From NCBI RefSeq assembly GCF_021261325.1, contig NZ_JAJSBI010000004.1:434001-498000 (forward strand): a stretch of 64,000 bases of DNA. Reading direction: 5' to 3'. A program made the translations under genes and the position numbers. Positions 1-8,943 of this stretch are shown here, piece by piece. Position 1 is the first letter of the stretch, and each line of letters begins with the position of its first letter. The notes under the pieces were generated by a model that was not told the DNA's origin, made no database searches, and saw only the letters and a program-made list of their open reading frames with translations. Source of the stretch: Streptomyces guryensis. Lineage in GTDB: Bacteria; Actinomycetota; Actinomycetes; Streptomycetales; Streptomycetaceae.

Positions 1-110
1 GGCATGGGCGGTACGGCGCGTCCGGGGCGCCGGCCATCTCGATATCACAGGCGGGATCTCCTTGCGATCACGACTCTCTGGGTCCGACCCCGCGCGACCG
101 TATCGCTAAC

Positions 111-156
111 GCAAGGTTTACAGCAAGAGGCTTGAAACTCATAGCAAGAACTTTCA
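111..156. promoter_or_regulatory. Cluster of MalR-type CAAG boxes before the amylase remnant
   Basis: GCAAG at 111 and 123, CTTGAAAC at 131 and the 13-mer GCAAGAACTTTCA at 144-156 crowd into 46 bases ahead of the broken amylase start. The same 13-mer recurs at 4956-4968 upstream of the intact amylase. Streptomyces amylase and malE promoters are known to carry CTTGCAG/TGCAAG motifs controlled by MalR, so this is inferred to be the operator region of the lost amylase gene. The rest of 1-246 holds no gene that can be supported. Confidence 0.5.
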
Positions 157-246
157 CGCGCCACCTTGACGCGCCTCACCAACGGCCCCACTCTCACCTC
201 TGGTTGACCCCTGGTTGAAACCCCAACACCTTTCATCGGAGCCGCA

Positions 247-402
247 CTGACCAGACACCGACCCCCTGGTGTCTTCCGGCGCACGGCCGGTGCCGTGGCC
301 GCCGGCGCGCTGGCCCTCGCGGGCGCCGTGGCACTGCCCGCCGCCTCCGCGCACGCGGACACCAGCGCAAAAGGCGACGTCATCGCCAACCTGTGGGATT
401 GA
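247..402 (+). pseudogene. 5' remnant of a secreted alpha-amylase
   Basis: A short reading frame encodes an export signal (RR, then a run of Ala/Gly/Leu, then PAASAHA) followed by GDVIANLW and a stop at 400-402. Secreted GH13 amylases of Streptomyces often begin their mature part with a similar GDVIANLW-type strand, so this looks like the start of such a gene. The catalytic body is missing: after the TGG codon the sequence enters the right-end hairpin of a tnpB element, and no amylase sequence resumes on the + strand. CGGAG precedes a CTG codon at 247 where ATG would be expected, which suggests the start has also decayed. The call rests on signal, motif and context only, so a different secreted protein is possible. 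Confidence 0.55.
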
Positions 403-430
403 CATCCTCCGCCTCTAATAGAGGGGGATG
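403..430. repeat. Right-end hairpin of the tnpB element
   Basis: CATCC at 403 pairs with GGATG at 426-430 and GCCTC with GAGGG around an AATA loop, giving an imperfect hairpin just past the tnpB stop. It is preceded by TTGA. Right ends of IS200/IS605 tnpB elements have this shape, and in active elements it forms the 3' part of the omega RNA, whose guide is the DNA just outside. Here that DNA is the amylase remnant. Confidence 0.6.
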
Positions 431-1688
431 CCAACCCGGGTGGGTTGAGGTTCACGGACGCTCGAACGGTTTGTGGCCGCTGTCGTCCCTCCGGCACCGG
501 CTGAGCGCCGGGGGCGGGGGATCCCGCCCTGTCCTGCCGCGACGTTGGTTGCTGCGTTGGTGTCCGCGTTGCAGGTGAACCCGCAGGACACGCAGACGAA
601 CTCGGCTTGGCTCTTGCGCGAGTTCTTCTCGATCCATCCGCAGGCACTGCACCGCAGAGACGTAAAGGAGGCGGGGACGTCCTCGACCCGGCCCGGGGCT
701 TTGTCCTCGGTGCGCTGCCGGAGCAGGCCCCACCCCTGGGCGAGGATCGCCCGGTTCAGCCCGGCCTTCTGCCGAACCCTCGTGCCGGGCTGGTCAACCG
801 TCCCCTTCGCAGAGCGGGTCATGTTCTTGATGTTCAGCTTCTCGAACCGGATCAGACCACAGGTGCGGGCGAGCATGGTGCCGGTCTTCTCGCACCAGTC
901 CTTGGGCCGGTCGGCTTCGCGGGCCTTGAGGCGAGCGGCCTTGGCGTACTCGGCGGTCTTGGCCTTGCTGCCCTTCGGGGCGCGGGCAGCTCGGCGCTGG
1001 TGCTTGCGGATCCGGGCGCGCTCCTTCGTGGTGAGCTGCGGGCAGTTCAGCTTCCGGCCGTCGGAGAGGGCAGCGGTGATCTTCACGCCCCGGTCGATGC
1101 CGACGACCGCACCCGTGCCGGGCGCGTCGACCGGCACGGGATGACGGCGAACGCGAGGTGCCACTGACCGTTGCGGTACGTGACCCGGAACGTCTTCGCC
1201 TTCGGCAGGCCGGTGCGGGACAGCCTGAAGCGCACCCACCCGCAGCCCGGCACCTTCACCTGCGCCCGCCGCCGGTTCAGCTTCTGCACAACGACTGAGC
1301 GGCCCAAGACCTGTCTGCCGGTCTTCGCGTTCAGCTTCGGCGACCCGTCCTCGTTGTACTCGGGTACGCGGTCGGTGCCGATAACCCGGAAGCCCTCATG
1401 CCGGTACTTCTTGCGCCAGGATGGCTCACCGAAGCCGGAGGTGAACCGGGCCTGCTTGGCCTTGGCGAAGTCCCTCAGGGCCTGCTGCTGGGCATCGGCG
1501 TTACCGGCGGCCGGCCATTCGTTCTCCCGGCGGGCCACGGTGAGCTGGCGGCACTGTTCGAGGAAACCGGGCGCGGCCTTGCGGCCCTTGTACCAGTGCA
1601 AGTGCTGCTCGACGGCCAAGTTCCACACGTACCGCTCGTGCGCGCAGTGACCGAGCATGATGCTCGCCTGCTTGCTCGTCGGGTACAT
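415..1688 (-). pseudogene. tnpB: Frameshifted IS200/IS605-family TnpB (RNA-guided nuclease)
   Basis: Two minus-strand frames join into one TnpB. The N-terminal part (1688 to about 1142) has the helical domain with GHCAHERYVWNLAVEQH. The C-terminal part (about 1140 to 415) has the RuvC pieces GIDRG, FEKLNIKNM and NADTNAATN, with a CSACG...CVSCG zinc finger between the last two. All three acidic RuvC residues and the four cysteines are present. Between ATCCC and GTGCCGGTC near 1136-1142 one base appears to be missing, which breaks the frame. An in-frame TAG lies nine codons before ATG 1688 and no good start is visible. No TnpA transposase is present. The element is therefore probably dead as annotated, although one base change would restore the frame. 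Confidence 0.8.
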
Positions 1689-1938
1689 GCGAAACCGTGC
1701 CCTGCCGTGAACCTAGCTCGCGCGTTCCCCGACTGCGCACGCCATCGATCAACATCACCCGGGTGAGTGACCTCTCCCGACTGCCGACCCGGCCAGCCAC
1801 CGGCCACGACGATCGAGCGCCAATACCCCAAGAAGAACAGCCCAGGAAACGTGACCTGGGAGTCCGGGACGAACCGCTCGTACACGACGGGCAGTTCGTC
1901 CGGATACACCGCGAGCGACACGTGGAAGTGAGCGGGCC
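1689..1938. other. Gap holding the presumed left end of the tnpB element
   Basis: No gene is supported here. The stretch lies between the decayed tnpB start and the GH30 stop and should contain the left end of the element, but I cannot place it. A minus-strand open stretch continues through the region, without a start codon, a ribosome site or any motif I recognise. Confidence 0.4.
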
Positions 1939-3339
1939 CTATCGCCTGATGGTGTAGGTGACCAGCGCCCGGGCCGGGACCGTGCTGGTCAGTGAACTCT
2001 TGCCGACCGCCACGGTCGGCTGCTGCGCCGTGCTGTGCGTGGCGTCGGTCAGGTACGGGGTCGCCGTGCCCTTGCCGATTCCCGTGTTCTTCAGGTCGAA
2101 GGTGACCGGAGTGGCGCTGGTGGAGGTGTTCAGCGCTACGACGGTCACCGTGCCGTTGGTGTTGCGGAACGCCGACAGTTCGAGGGCGGAGTCGGAGGCC
2201 GTGGCACCGATGCGCGTGGCACCCGGGCGGATGAAGCGGCTGTAGTTCGCCATCGCCCACAGGCGCTTGGAGACGTGGTAGCCGTCGCCGTCCATCTGGA
2301 TCAGCCCGCGGGTGGCGCCGAGGGAAGCGCCGTACCAGTAGACGTATCCACTGGTGTTGCCCTTGGTGAGGGCGTCGTGGATGGCGGAGGCGACCGTGAA
2401 GCCGTCGTAGCCGCTGCCGTCGTCCCAGTTCTCGTTCCAGGTGGTGCCGTCGGGGGACCACTCCGACATCCAGCTGCGCTTCTGCGTCGGCAGGGGGCCG
2501 TCGACCTTGCTGGCGTAGGTGTGGCCGGTGTGGGTGGTGACCAGGCCCCGCGCCTTCGCGTCCGCCTCGATCGAGCTGCTGTAAGTCTTCTCCTGGTCCC
2601 AGCCGAAGGAGTCGCAGCAGGCGACCTTGTACCCGGCGGCGCGCGCGATCGGGCCGAAGGTCTTGATGAACTCGACGGCCTGGGCGGGGGTCAGGCGCAT
2701 GGAGTCGTACGTCGCCGTCCAGTCGGGCTCGTTGGTGAACCCCAGGTCGGTGATGCCGATGCCCTCCTGGCGGTAGAACCTGGCGTACTGGACCAGGAAG
2801 TTCGCGTACGCCTTCCGCCAGTCGCCGCTCGCACACGTCGCGCCGGACAGGCCGCACAGGGTGCCGCCGTTGGCGTCCGTGCCGTTGGTCTTCATATAGC
2901 CGGGGGCGGTCCAGGCATCGGCGTAGAAGCGCTTCACGCCGTATGACTTGGCCTGCTTGGCCAGCCACACCTGGCCCTTGTCGACGCCGTCCCACACGTA
3001 CTTGGGGGTCGCGTTGGGGCCGCCCGGGTCGGCGGGCTGGATCCCGGAGTCGATGCCCAGGCGCAGGATGCTCAACCCCGCGCCGGTGCTGCGGTCGAGC
3101 AGCAGATCGAGGATCTCCTTCTGGTGCTGGGCGGATAAGCCCTGCGAGCCGTTCATGATGGCGGCCCGTCCGAAGTGCTCGGAGAATCCGAAGCCGTCGA
3201 TCGGCTGGTACGTGGTCGAGCCGTTGATCGTCGCCGTGGTGGCGGCCGTCGGCTGCGGCAGGGCGGCCGCGGTGGTGGCGGCGGCCGTCAGCAGAGCCGC
3301 CAAGGACGTCAACGCCCAGTTTCTGAGCCTGCGCTGCAT
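1939..3339 (-). CDS. Secreted GH30-family glycoside hydrolase
   Basis: A 466-residue exported glycosidase. The start is ATG 3339, preceded by GAAGGGAGC; an upstream in-frame start would run through the operator. Residues 1-33 form a signal peptide (MQRRLRNW, hydrophobic core, Ala-rich end). IDGFGFSEHFGRA near 47-59 is the opening strand of clan GH-A family 30. NEP at 203-205 should carry the acid/base Glu204 and SEW at 292-294 the nucleophile Glu293. The last ~80 residues form the small beta domain usual in GH30. Family members cleave xylan, beta-1,6-galactan or related polymers, and the substrate cannot be read here. It is a single gene with a CebR-type operator 27 bases upstream, so control by cello-oligosaccharides is inferred. 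Confidence 0.85.
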   Translation of the reverse strand: MQRRLRNWALTSLAALLTAAATTAAALPQPTAATTATINGSTTYQPIDGFGFSEHFGRAAIMNGSQGLSAQHQKEILDLLLDRSTGAGLSILRLGIDSGIQPADPGGPNATPKYVWDGVDKGQVWLAKQAKSYGVKRFYADAWTAPGYMKTNGTDANGGTLCGLSGATCASGDWRKAYANFLVQYARFYRQEGIGITDLGFTNEPDWTATYDSMRLTPAQAVEFIKTFGPIARAAGYKVACCDSFGWDQEKTYSSSIEADAKARGLVTTHTGHTYASKVDGPLPTQKRSWMSEWSPDGTTWNENWDDGSGYDGFTVASAIHDALTKGNTSGYVYWYGASLGATRGLIQMDGDGYHVSKRLWAMANYSRFIRPGATRIGATASDSALELSAFRNTNGTVTVVALNTSTSATPVTFDLKNTGIGKGTATPYLTDATHSTAQQPTVAVGKSSLTSTVPARALVTYTIRR

Positions 3340-3365
3340 GATGCTCCCTTCACGGGAGCGCCACC

Positions 3366-3379
3366 TGGGAGCGCTCCCA
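3366..3379. promoter_or_regulatory. Perfect CebR-type operator upstream of the GH30 gene
   Basis: TGGGAGCGCTCCCA is a perfect 14-bp palindrome and equals the published consensus for CebR, the LacI-family cellobiose/cellotriose repressor of Streptomyces. It sits 27 bases before the GH30 start, where it would block the promoter or early elongation. No cebR gene is in the window, so the repressor would act from elsewhere. Confidence 0.8.
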
Positions 3380-3466
3380 CAGACATCAGGGAACGTAGGA
3401 CGACACTCGATGAGCGTCAATCCCACGTTCCCCTTCGGCTGTTGCGGGCTCACTGCCCTCTGTCGC

Positions 3467-4840
3467 TCAGCAGCTCGTCTTGCCCGCGTAGATCGCGAGG
3501 GCGGTGTTGGACCCGAGAGTGGCGCTGAACTGGCCGTTGGAGTCGACCGTCACGCTGGTGTTGTTCTGCACGTTGCAGTACGTCCCCGCAGCCAGCGACG
3601 TCTGGTACGTACGGGTCAGGCTGCTCGACTCGTGGTTGATGGCGACGTAGCCCTTGCTGCCGCGCCCGAAGGCGATGGCGTTGTTGCCGTTGTCCCACCA
3701 GTTGGTCACCGACTGGCCGCGGGTGGCGTTGCGGAAGGCGACCATGCGGATGATCTCCGGCCAGGCGTGCTGGCACTTCCAGCCGTCCTGCCAGCAGGCG
3801 TTGACCTGGCCGTTGTTCGGCGGGCCCGCGTCCTTGTCGGACCACTCGTAGCCGGAGTTGATGTCCGGGGCGCCGTACGGGTAGGCGAGCATGAAGACGT
3901 TGGCGAGGGTGTAGTTCGCCCCGTCCTTGTAGTTGAGGGTGGAGCCGTTGCGCTCGGTGTCGTGGTTGTCGACGAAAACGCCGGCGACGCCACTGCTCAT
4001 GTATCCCCAGCCCTCGCCGAAGTTGGTGAGGTAGGCCAGCTTCTCGTTGTTGAAGACCCGCTTGAGGTCGTAGGCGTAGCGGAACTCCTGGACGTCGCCG
4101 TTACCGGTGTACTCGGTGGGCTGGACGGCCTCTCCGGCGCCGTAGATGACCTCCTGCTTCCAGTACACGGACGGGTTGCTCAGCCGGGACTTGATGTTGG
4201 CGAGGTCGGTCGCCGGGATGTGCTTGGCCGCGTCGATGCGGAAGCCGTCGGCGCCGTAGCCGAGGAGGCTGTTCATGTAGCCGGCGATGGTGGCACGGAC
4301 GTACTCCTCGCCCGTGTCCAGGTCGGCGAGGCCGACGAGTTCGCAGTTCTGGACGTTGGCGCGGTTGGTGTAGTCGCTGACCGTGGCGGTGCAGTCGTCC
4401 ATGTCGGCCGAGGAGTACAGGCCCGGGTAGTTGTACTTCGTGTACGAGGAGCCGCCGGTGCCGGTGCCGCTGCCCGACGTCATGTGGTTGATGACCGTGT
4501 CGACGACGACCTTCACGCCCGCCGCGTGACAGGTGTCGATCATGTCCTTGAAGGCCGTCGCGTCTCCGAGCCGACCCGCGATCTTGTAGCTCACCGGCTG
4601 GTACGAGGTCCACCACTGCGAGCCCTGTATGTGCTCGGCGGGTGGGCTGACCTGGACGTAGCCGTAGCCGGCGGGGCCGAGGGTGTTGGTGCACTCCTTG
4701 GCGACGGAGGCGAAGTTCCACTCGAAGAGGACGGCGGTGACGTCCTTGGTGCCGGGCGGGGTCGCGTCCGCGACGGTCGGGGTCATGACAAGGGCGGCCG
4801 CTGTGAGGGCGACGGTCGCCGCGAGGGTTCTGCGTGCCAT
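3467..4840 (-). CDS. amy: Secreted GH13 alpha-amylase
   Basis: A 457-residue extracellular endo-1,4-alpha-glucanase. ATG 4840 follows AAGGAG. Residues 1-27 are a signal peptide ending VADATPPG. The (beta/alpha)8 barrel shows DTVINH (114-119), GFRIDAAKH with nucleophile Asp203, KQEVIYG with acid/base Glu230 and DNHDTE with Asp294. The protein ends after the beta-sandwich domain C ([14 protein letters not shown]). The Streptomyces limosus-type enzyme it resembles goes on into a CBM20 starch-binding domain, which is absent here. Its maltodextrin products would feed the MalEFG importer encoded next door. CTTGCAG-type motifs at 4868-4897 and 4956-4970 imply MalR control. Confidence 0.93.
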   Translation of the reverse strand: MARRTLAATVALTAAALVMTPTVADATPPGTKDVTAVLFEWNFASVAKECTNTLGPAGYGYVQVSPPAEHIQGSQWWTSYQPVSYKIAGRLGDATAFKDMIDTCHAAGVKVVVDTVINHMTSGSGTGTGGSSYTKYNYPGLYSSADMDDCTATVSDYTNRANVQNCELVGLADLDTGEEYVRATIAGYMNSLLGYGADGFRIDAAKHIPATDLANIKSRLSNPSVYWKQEVIYGAGEAVQPTEYTGNGDVQEFRYAYDLKRVFNNEKLAYLTNFGEGWGYMSSGVAGVFVDNHDTERNGSTLNYKDGANYTLANVFMLAYPYGAPDINSGYEWSDKDAGPPNNGQVNACWQDGWKCQHAWPEIIRMVAFRNATRGQSVTNWWDNGNNAIAFGRGSKGYVAINHESSSLTRTYQTSLAAGTYCNVQNNTSVTVDSNGQFSATLGSNTALAIYAGKTSC

Positions 4841-4867
4841 GTGGGGGTCTCCTTCACCGTTGAAGGC

Positions 4868-4897
4868 TCTTGCAGAAACTTTCCCGCAAACTTGCGG
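4868..4897. promoter_or_regulatory. MalR-type operator of the amylase promoter
   Basis: CTCTTGCAGAAACTTTC followed by CGCAAACTTGCG lies 28 to 57 bases before the amylase start. CTTGCAG direct repeats are a known control element of Streptomyces amylase genes. Binding by the MalR encoded at 10.7 kb is inferred. Confidence 0.55.
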
Positions 4898-4914
4898 TGA
4901 CGGAGATGTTAAAG

Positions 4915-4942
4915 GCCCGCTGCCTGAAAAGGCAGCGGGCCG
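4915..4942 (-). terminator. Intrinsic terminator of aglA
   Basis: GGCCCGCTGCCT and AGGCAGCGGGCC form a perfect 12-bp stem around a GAAA-type tetraloop. On the minus strand TTTAA follows. It lies 55 bases past the aglA stop and insulates the amylase promoter from the mal operon. Confidence 0.85.
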
Positions 4943-4955
4943 CGTGAAGTTGATG

Positions 4956-4970
4956 CAAGAACTTTCAGAA
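4956..4970. promoter_or_regulatory. Second MalR-type box shared with the amylase remnant
   Basis: GCAAGAACTTTCAGA. Its first 13 bases are identical to 144-156 upstream of the broken amylase. The box sits between the aglA stop and the aglA terminator, well upstream of the amylase start. Confidence 0.45.
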
Positions 4971-4996
4971 AGGCCGTCAGGCCCCCGGCAGTCGGG

Positions 4997-6679
4997 TCAG
5001 GCGGTGGTGAACCACACCGTCGTGTCCGCCGGCACCTTCGTTTCGCCGTCCGCCTCGGTGATCTCGCCGCTGGTGAGCAGGACGCGGCCGTACGCCGGGG
5101 TCGTCACCGACTCGCCGCTCGTGTTGGCGACGCACACGAACTCCCCGCGCCGGAAGGCGAGTACGCCCTCGGGGGCGCGCAGCCACTCCAGCGTGTCGCC
5201 CGCGCCCAGGTCGGGCTGCTCGCGGCGGGCGGCGAGGGCGGTGCGGTACAGCTCCAGGGTCGAGCCGGGGACGCCGGTCTGCGCCTCGACGCTCAGCTCG
5301 CCCCAGCCCTCGGGCTGCGGAAGCCAACTGCCGCCGTCGCCGAAGCCGTACGAGGATCCCGTGCGGGTCCACGGGATCGGCACCCGGCAGCCGTCGCGGA
5401 AGCCGTCCTGGCCCGCGCCGCGGAAGTACGCCGGGTCCTGGCGCACCTCGTCGGGCAGGTCGACGACGTCCGGGAGGCCGAGTTCCTCGCCCTGGTAGAC
5501 ATATGCCGAGCCGGGCAGCGCCAGCATCAGCAGCGTGGCGGCCCTGGCACGCCTGAGCCCCAGCGCGCGGTCGCCGGCCAGCCGGATCTGGGTGCCGAGG
5601 CCGGGCGGGTTGGCGAAGCGGGTGGCGTGGCGGGTCACGTCGTGGTTGGAGAGGACCCAGGTGGCGGGGGCGCCGACCGGGCGCATCGCCTCCAGGGTGC
5701 GGTCGACGACCTTGCGGAGTTCGTCGGCGTCCCAGTCGGTCGCCAGGTACTGGAAGTTGAAGGCCTGGTGGAGCTCGTCCGGGCGGACGTAGTTCGCCGT
5801 GCGCTCGACGGTCGGCGTCCATGCCTCGGCCACGAAGATGCGCTCACCGGAGTACTCGTCGAGGATCGTGCGCCACTGACGGTAGATCTCGTGCACGCCG
5901 TCCTGGTCGAAGAACGGCATGACATCGTTGCCCAGCAGCTTCAGCTGTTCGTGGGAGCCGAGGTCGGGCAGGCCCTCCGCCTTGACCAGGCCATGGGCCA
6001 CGTCGATACGGAAGCCGTCGACGCCCATGTCCAGCCAGAAGCGCAGGATCGAGCGGAACTCGTCGCCCACCGCCGGGTGTTCCCAGTTGAAGTCGGGCTG
6101 CTCGGGGGCGAACAGGTGGAGGTACCACTCCCCCGGGGTGCCGTCCGGCTCGGTGACGCGGGTCCAGGCCGGGCCGCCGAAGATGGACTCCCAGTCGTTG
6201 GGCGGGAGTTCGCCGTCCTCCCCCTTGCCGGGACGGAAGTGGTAGCGGTCCCGGAGCGACGATCCGGGCCCCTCCCGCAGCGCCCGCTTGAACCACTCGT
6301 GCTGGTCCGAGGAGTGGTTGGGGACGAGGTCGACGATGATCCGGAGGCCGAGGTCGCGGGCGTCACGGATCAGTGCGTCGGCGTCGAGGAGGTTGCCGAA
6401 CATGGCGTCCACGGCCCGGTAGTCGGCGACGTCGTAGCCGGCGTCGGCCTGCGGGGAGGCGTAGAAGGGGCTGAGCCACACGGCGTCCACGCCGAGGTCG
6501 CGCAGATACGGGAGTCGGGAACGTACGCCCTCCAGATCACCCATGCCATCACCGTTGCTGTCGGCGAAGCTGCGCGGATAGACCTGGTAGATCACCGCGT
6601 CCCGCCACCAGTCACGGCGCTTGGCGACGGTGGCTACAGCGGAGGTCGGGGCCGGGTCGGTGGACTGCTGCTGGCTCAT
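4997..6679 (-). CDS. aglA: Alpha-glucosidase (GH13), maltodextrin utilisation
   Basis: A 560-residue cytoplasmic enzyme that releases glucose from imported maltose and maltodextrins. ATG 6679 is preceded by AAGGAC. There is no signal peptide. The barrel starts at WWRDAVIYQVYPRSFADSNG and carries GFRIDVAHG with nucleophile Asp226, FVAEAW with acid/base Glu285 and LSNHDVTRH with Asp347. The order and length match AglA of S. coelicolor. It follows malG in the same direction after a 246-base gap that contains a dispersed hairpin repeat, so it is probably the distal gene of the malE-F-G-aglA unit with reduced expression. It is closed by the terminator at 4915-4942. Confidence 0.93.
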   Translation of the reverse strand: MSQQQSTDPAPTSAVATVAKRRDWWRDAVIYQVYPRSFADSNGDGMGDLEGVRSRLPYLRDLGVDAVWLSPFYASPQADAGYDVADYRAVDAMFGNLLDADALIRDARDLGLRIIVDLVPNHSSDQHEWFKRALREGPGSSLRDRYHFRPGKGEDGELPPNDWESIFGGPAWTRVTEPDGTPGEWYLHLFAPEQPDFNWEHPAVGDEFRSILRFWLDMGVDGFRIDVAHGLVKAEGLPDLGSHEQLKLLGNDVMPFFDQDGVHEIYRQWRTILDEYSGERIFVAEAWTPTVERTANYVRPDELHQAFNFQYLATDWDADELRKVVDRTLEAMRPVGAPATWVLSNHDVTRHATRFANPPGLGTQIRLAGDRALGLRRARAATLLMLALPGSAYVYQGEELGLPDVVDLPDEVRQDPAYFRGAGQDGFRDGCRVPIPWTRTGSSYGFGDGGSWLPQPEGWGELSVEAQTGVPGSTLELYRTALAARREQPDLGAGDTLEWLRAPEGVLAFRRGEFVCVANTSGESVTTPAYGRVLLTSGEITEADGETKVPADTTVWFTTA

Positions 6680-6812
6680 GGCGTCCTTGATGCGGGAGGA
6701 GTCATCGGGTCAGTGGTGGGCGTACGGCGACTGTGGTGACGAGGCGGCCGCGGTGACAGCGGGGTCGGATGGACACCGCGACCGCCTCGGGTCTCAGGGG
6801 GGCGGGGGGGCA

Positions 6813-6906
6813 GCGCCCCCGAGGGGGCGCGGGGCTGTGTTGAATTTGCGGCTACCGCCGCGTCGGCGCGACCGGCCACCATGGCGCCGCAGGGGAACGG
6901 CGGCCT
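6813..6906. repeat. Dispersed intergenic repeat, family B copy 1
   Basis: A GCGCCCCC/GGGGGCGC hairpin is followed by GGGGCTGTGTTGAATTTGCG, GGCTACCGCCGCG and GGCGCCGCAG. Nearly the same block stands at 55351-55438. Here it separates malG from aglA and could partly terminate or stabilise the upstream mRNA. Confidence 0.75.
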
Positions 6907-6925
6907 GTCGCGGCTCAACCGGCGG

Positions 6926-7846
6926 TCAGCCCTTCGTGCCGCCCGCGGTGAGCCCGGTCACCAGGTTCTTCTGCACGAGGTAGAAGAACGCGGACACGGG
7001 TATCGCGATCAGCACCGCGGTGGCAGCCATGAGGTTGCGCTGGGCGTCGTGCTCGCTGACGAAGGTCTGGAGTCCGACGGCGAAGGTGTACTTCGTGTCG
7101 GACAGCATGAACGTCGAGGCGAAGGCGACCTCGCCGAAGGCCGTGAGGAAGGTGTAGAAGGCCGCAACCGCCAGGCCCGGCTTGGCGAGTGGAATGATCA
7201 GTCGCGCGAACGTGCCGAAGGGGGACAGACCGTCGACACGTCCGGCCTCGTCGATCTCGAACGGGATGGTGTCGAAGTAGCCCTTCATCAGCCACGCGCA
7301 GTACGGGACGACGGTGGAGCAGTAGACGAGGATGAGCCCGAGATAGGTGTCGATGAGCTGCAGGTCCGAGAGGATCTGGTACATCGGCACCATGAGTACG
7401 GCCACCGGGAACATCTGGGTGACCAGGAGCACCCACATGAACTTCTTGTAGCCGGGGAAGCGCATCCGCGAGACGGCGTAGCCGGTGGTGGCGGAGATCA
7501 GCACACCGATGAGGGTGGTGCCGAGCGTGACGACCGCCGTGGTCAGCAGCCAGTCGAAGAACTGAGTGTGCTCCAGCACGAACGAGTAGTTGGTCAGCGA
7601 CATCTTGCCCCAGATGCCGCCGGGGTGCAGATAGTCGTCCTTGTCCGGACCGAGGGACAGGTAGACCAGCCAGGCCACCGGGAAGAGTGCGATCAGGCTC
7701 GCGACGATCAGGATGCCGTGCGAGACGAGGCGGGCGGTCGAGCTGCTGTTGCCTCGGCGGCGGACCGGTCGGAGCCGCGAGTTGGCGAGGACCTGCGGGG
7801 TCACCGGGCGGCCGGACTTGATCTCGGGGGGTGTTGCTGTGCTCAT
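6926..7846 (-). CDS. malG: Maltose/maltodextrin ABC transporter permease MalG
   Basis: A 306-residue inner-membrane permease of the MalG type. The chosen start is ATG 7846, with GGAGT in front. After a short cytoplasmic tail (MSTATPPEIKSGRP) six membrane spans follow, with the periplasmic loop LGPDKDDYLHPGG after the first. The conserved cytoplasmic loop EIDEAGRVDGLSPFGTF is the EAA motif that docks the ATPase. No ATPase gene lies in the cluster; in Streptomyces mal systems the shared ATPase MsiK, encoded elsewhere, energises the importer. It starts 13 bases after the malF stop. Confidence 0.95.
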   Translation of the reverse strand: MSTATPPEIKSGRPVTPQVLANSRLRPVRRRGNSSSTARLVSHGILIVASLIALFPVAWLVYLSLGPDKDDYLHPGGIWGKMSLTNYSFVLEHTQFFDWLLTTAVVTLGTTLIGVLISATTGYAVSRMRFPGYKKFMWVLLVTQMFPVAVLMVPMYQILSDLQLIDTYLGLILVYCSTVVPYCAWLMKGYFDTIPFEIDEAGRVDGLSPFGTFARLIIPLAKPGLAVAAFYTFLTAFGEVAFASTFMLSDTKYTFAVGLQTFVSEHDAQRNLMAATAVLIAIPVSAFFYLVQKNLVTGLTAGGTKG

Positions 7847-7859
7847 GGTGACTCCTGCC

Positions 7860-8864
7860 TCAGATCGCGAGCTGCTGCTCATTGCGGTTCAGCCAGCGGC
7901 GGTAGAAGGAGGTGAAGACGATCAGAATGGCCAACAGCAGGATGCCGTAGGTGGCCGACTGCGCGAAGTCGCGCGGCTGCTGCCCGAAGCCGAGGTAGTA
8001 CGCCCAGGTGACCAGGATCTGGGCGTCCGGGGCGGTGTTGCCGAACAGCAGGAAGATGATGGCGAACTGGTTGAAGGTCCAGATGATGCCGAGGAGTACG
8101 ACGGTGGAGCTGACCGACCTCAGGCCCGGCAGGGTGACGTACCGGAACCGCTGCCAGCTGCTGGCGCCGTCCATCTCGGCGGCCTCGTACAGCGAGGAGT
8201 CGATGGCCTGAAGTCCGCCGAGCAGCGAGAGCATCATGAAGGGCACACCGCACCAGGTGTTGACCATGATCGCGGCGAACCGCTGCCAGAAGGTGTCCTC
8301 CAGCCATGAGGGTTGCGGCAGATGGAGGGCGTGCAGGACGGTGTTGATGATGCCGCCGTCGGCAAGCATGAAGCGCCAGCCGAAGACGGTGACGAAGGTC
8401 GGCACGGCCCACGGCAGGATGAGGATCAGCCGGTAGAGGGTGCGGCCGCGCAGCTTCTGGTTCAGGAGCAGGGCGAGGCCGAGGCCGATCGTGTAGTGCA
8501 GGGTCACACAGACCGCCGTCCACACGATCGTCCAGATGAAGTGCGACCAGAAGCGGTCGTACGCCGTCGGGCCGAACAGGATGTCCTTGTAGTTGTCGAG
8601 CCCGATGAACTTGTAGGTGGCGTCGATGTGGTTGACGCCGATCGTGCGCGCGGTGTTGAGGCTGTTGGCGTCCGTCAGCGTCAGGTACAGGCCGTACACC
8701 AACGGGTACAGCACGAGGGCGCCGAGCACGATGATCACCGGGGCGATCATCGCGTACGCGTACCAGTACTTCTGGTAGCTGCGCTTGAAGCGCCCGCCCA
8801 ACCCGGGCCGTGGCGCGCGGTCACCGTGGCGTTTGCCGGTGGCGCGGTCGATGGCGACTGTCAT
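7860..8864 (-). CDS. malF: Maltose/maltodextrin ABC transporter permease MalF
   Basis: A 334-residue permease partner of MalG. ATG 8864 with GAAGG upstream is preferred to the in-frame GTG 8873, which would overlap that ribosome site. A charged N-terminus is followed by six membrane spans starting at AYAMIAPVIIVLGALVLYPL. The EAA loop reads EAAEMDGASSWQRFRYVTLP. It lacks the extra periplasmic domain of enterobacterial MalF, as is normal in actinobacteria. It lies between malE and malG, and a strong hairpin separates it from malE. Confidence 0.95.
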   Translation of the reverse strand: MTVAIDRATGKRHGDRAPRPGLGGRFKRSYQKYWYAYAMIAPVIIVLGALVLYPLVYGLYLTLTDANSLNTARTIGVNHIDATYKFIGLDNYKDILFGPTAYDRFWSHFIWTIVWTAVCVTLHYTIGLGLALLLNQKLRGRTLYRLILILPWAVPTFVTVFGWRFMLADGGIINTVLHALHLPQPSWLEDTFWQRFAAIMVNTWCGVPFMMLSLLGGLQAIDSSLYEAAEMDGASSWQRFRYVTLPGLRSVSSTVVLLGIIWTFNQFAIIFLLFGNTAPDAQILVTWAYYLGFGQQPRDFAQSATYGILLLAILIVFTSFYRRWLNRNEQQLAI

Positions 8865-8943
8865 GTTCGACACCTTCTGGGGAGTTCTACGGCCTGGGAA
8901 GTTCTACGGCAGTCAAAGCGGCGGGCGGGCTGGGCGCAGGCCG

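Noticed and set aside
1689..1938. Minus-strand open stretch after the GH30 stop (HFHVSLAVYPDELPVVYERF)
   Set aside because: No start, no ribosome site and no recognisable domain. It may be a fragment but cannot be supported.
2948..4900. Plus-strand frame of 650 codons opposite the GH30 and amylase genes
   Set aside because: It spans two real minus-strand genes and their promoter, has no ribosome site and no recognisable domain.
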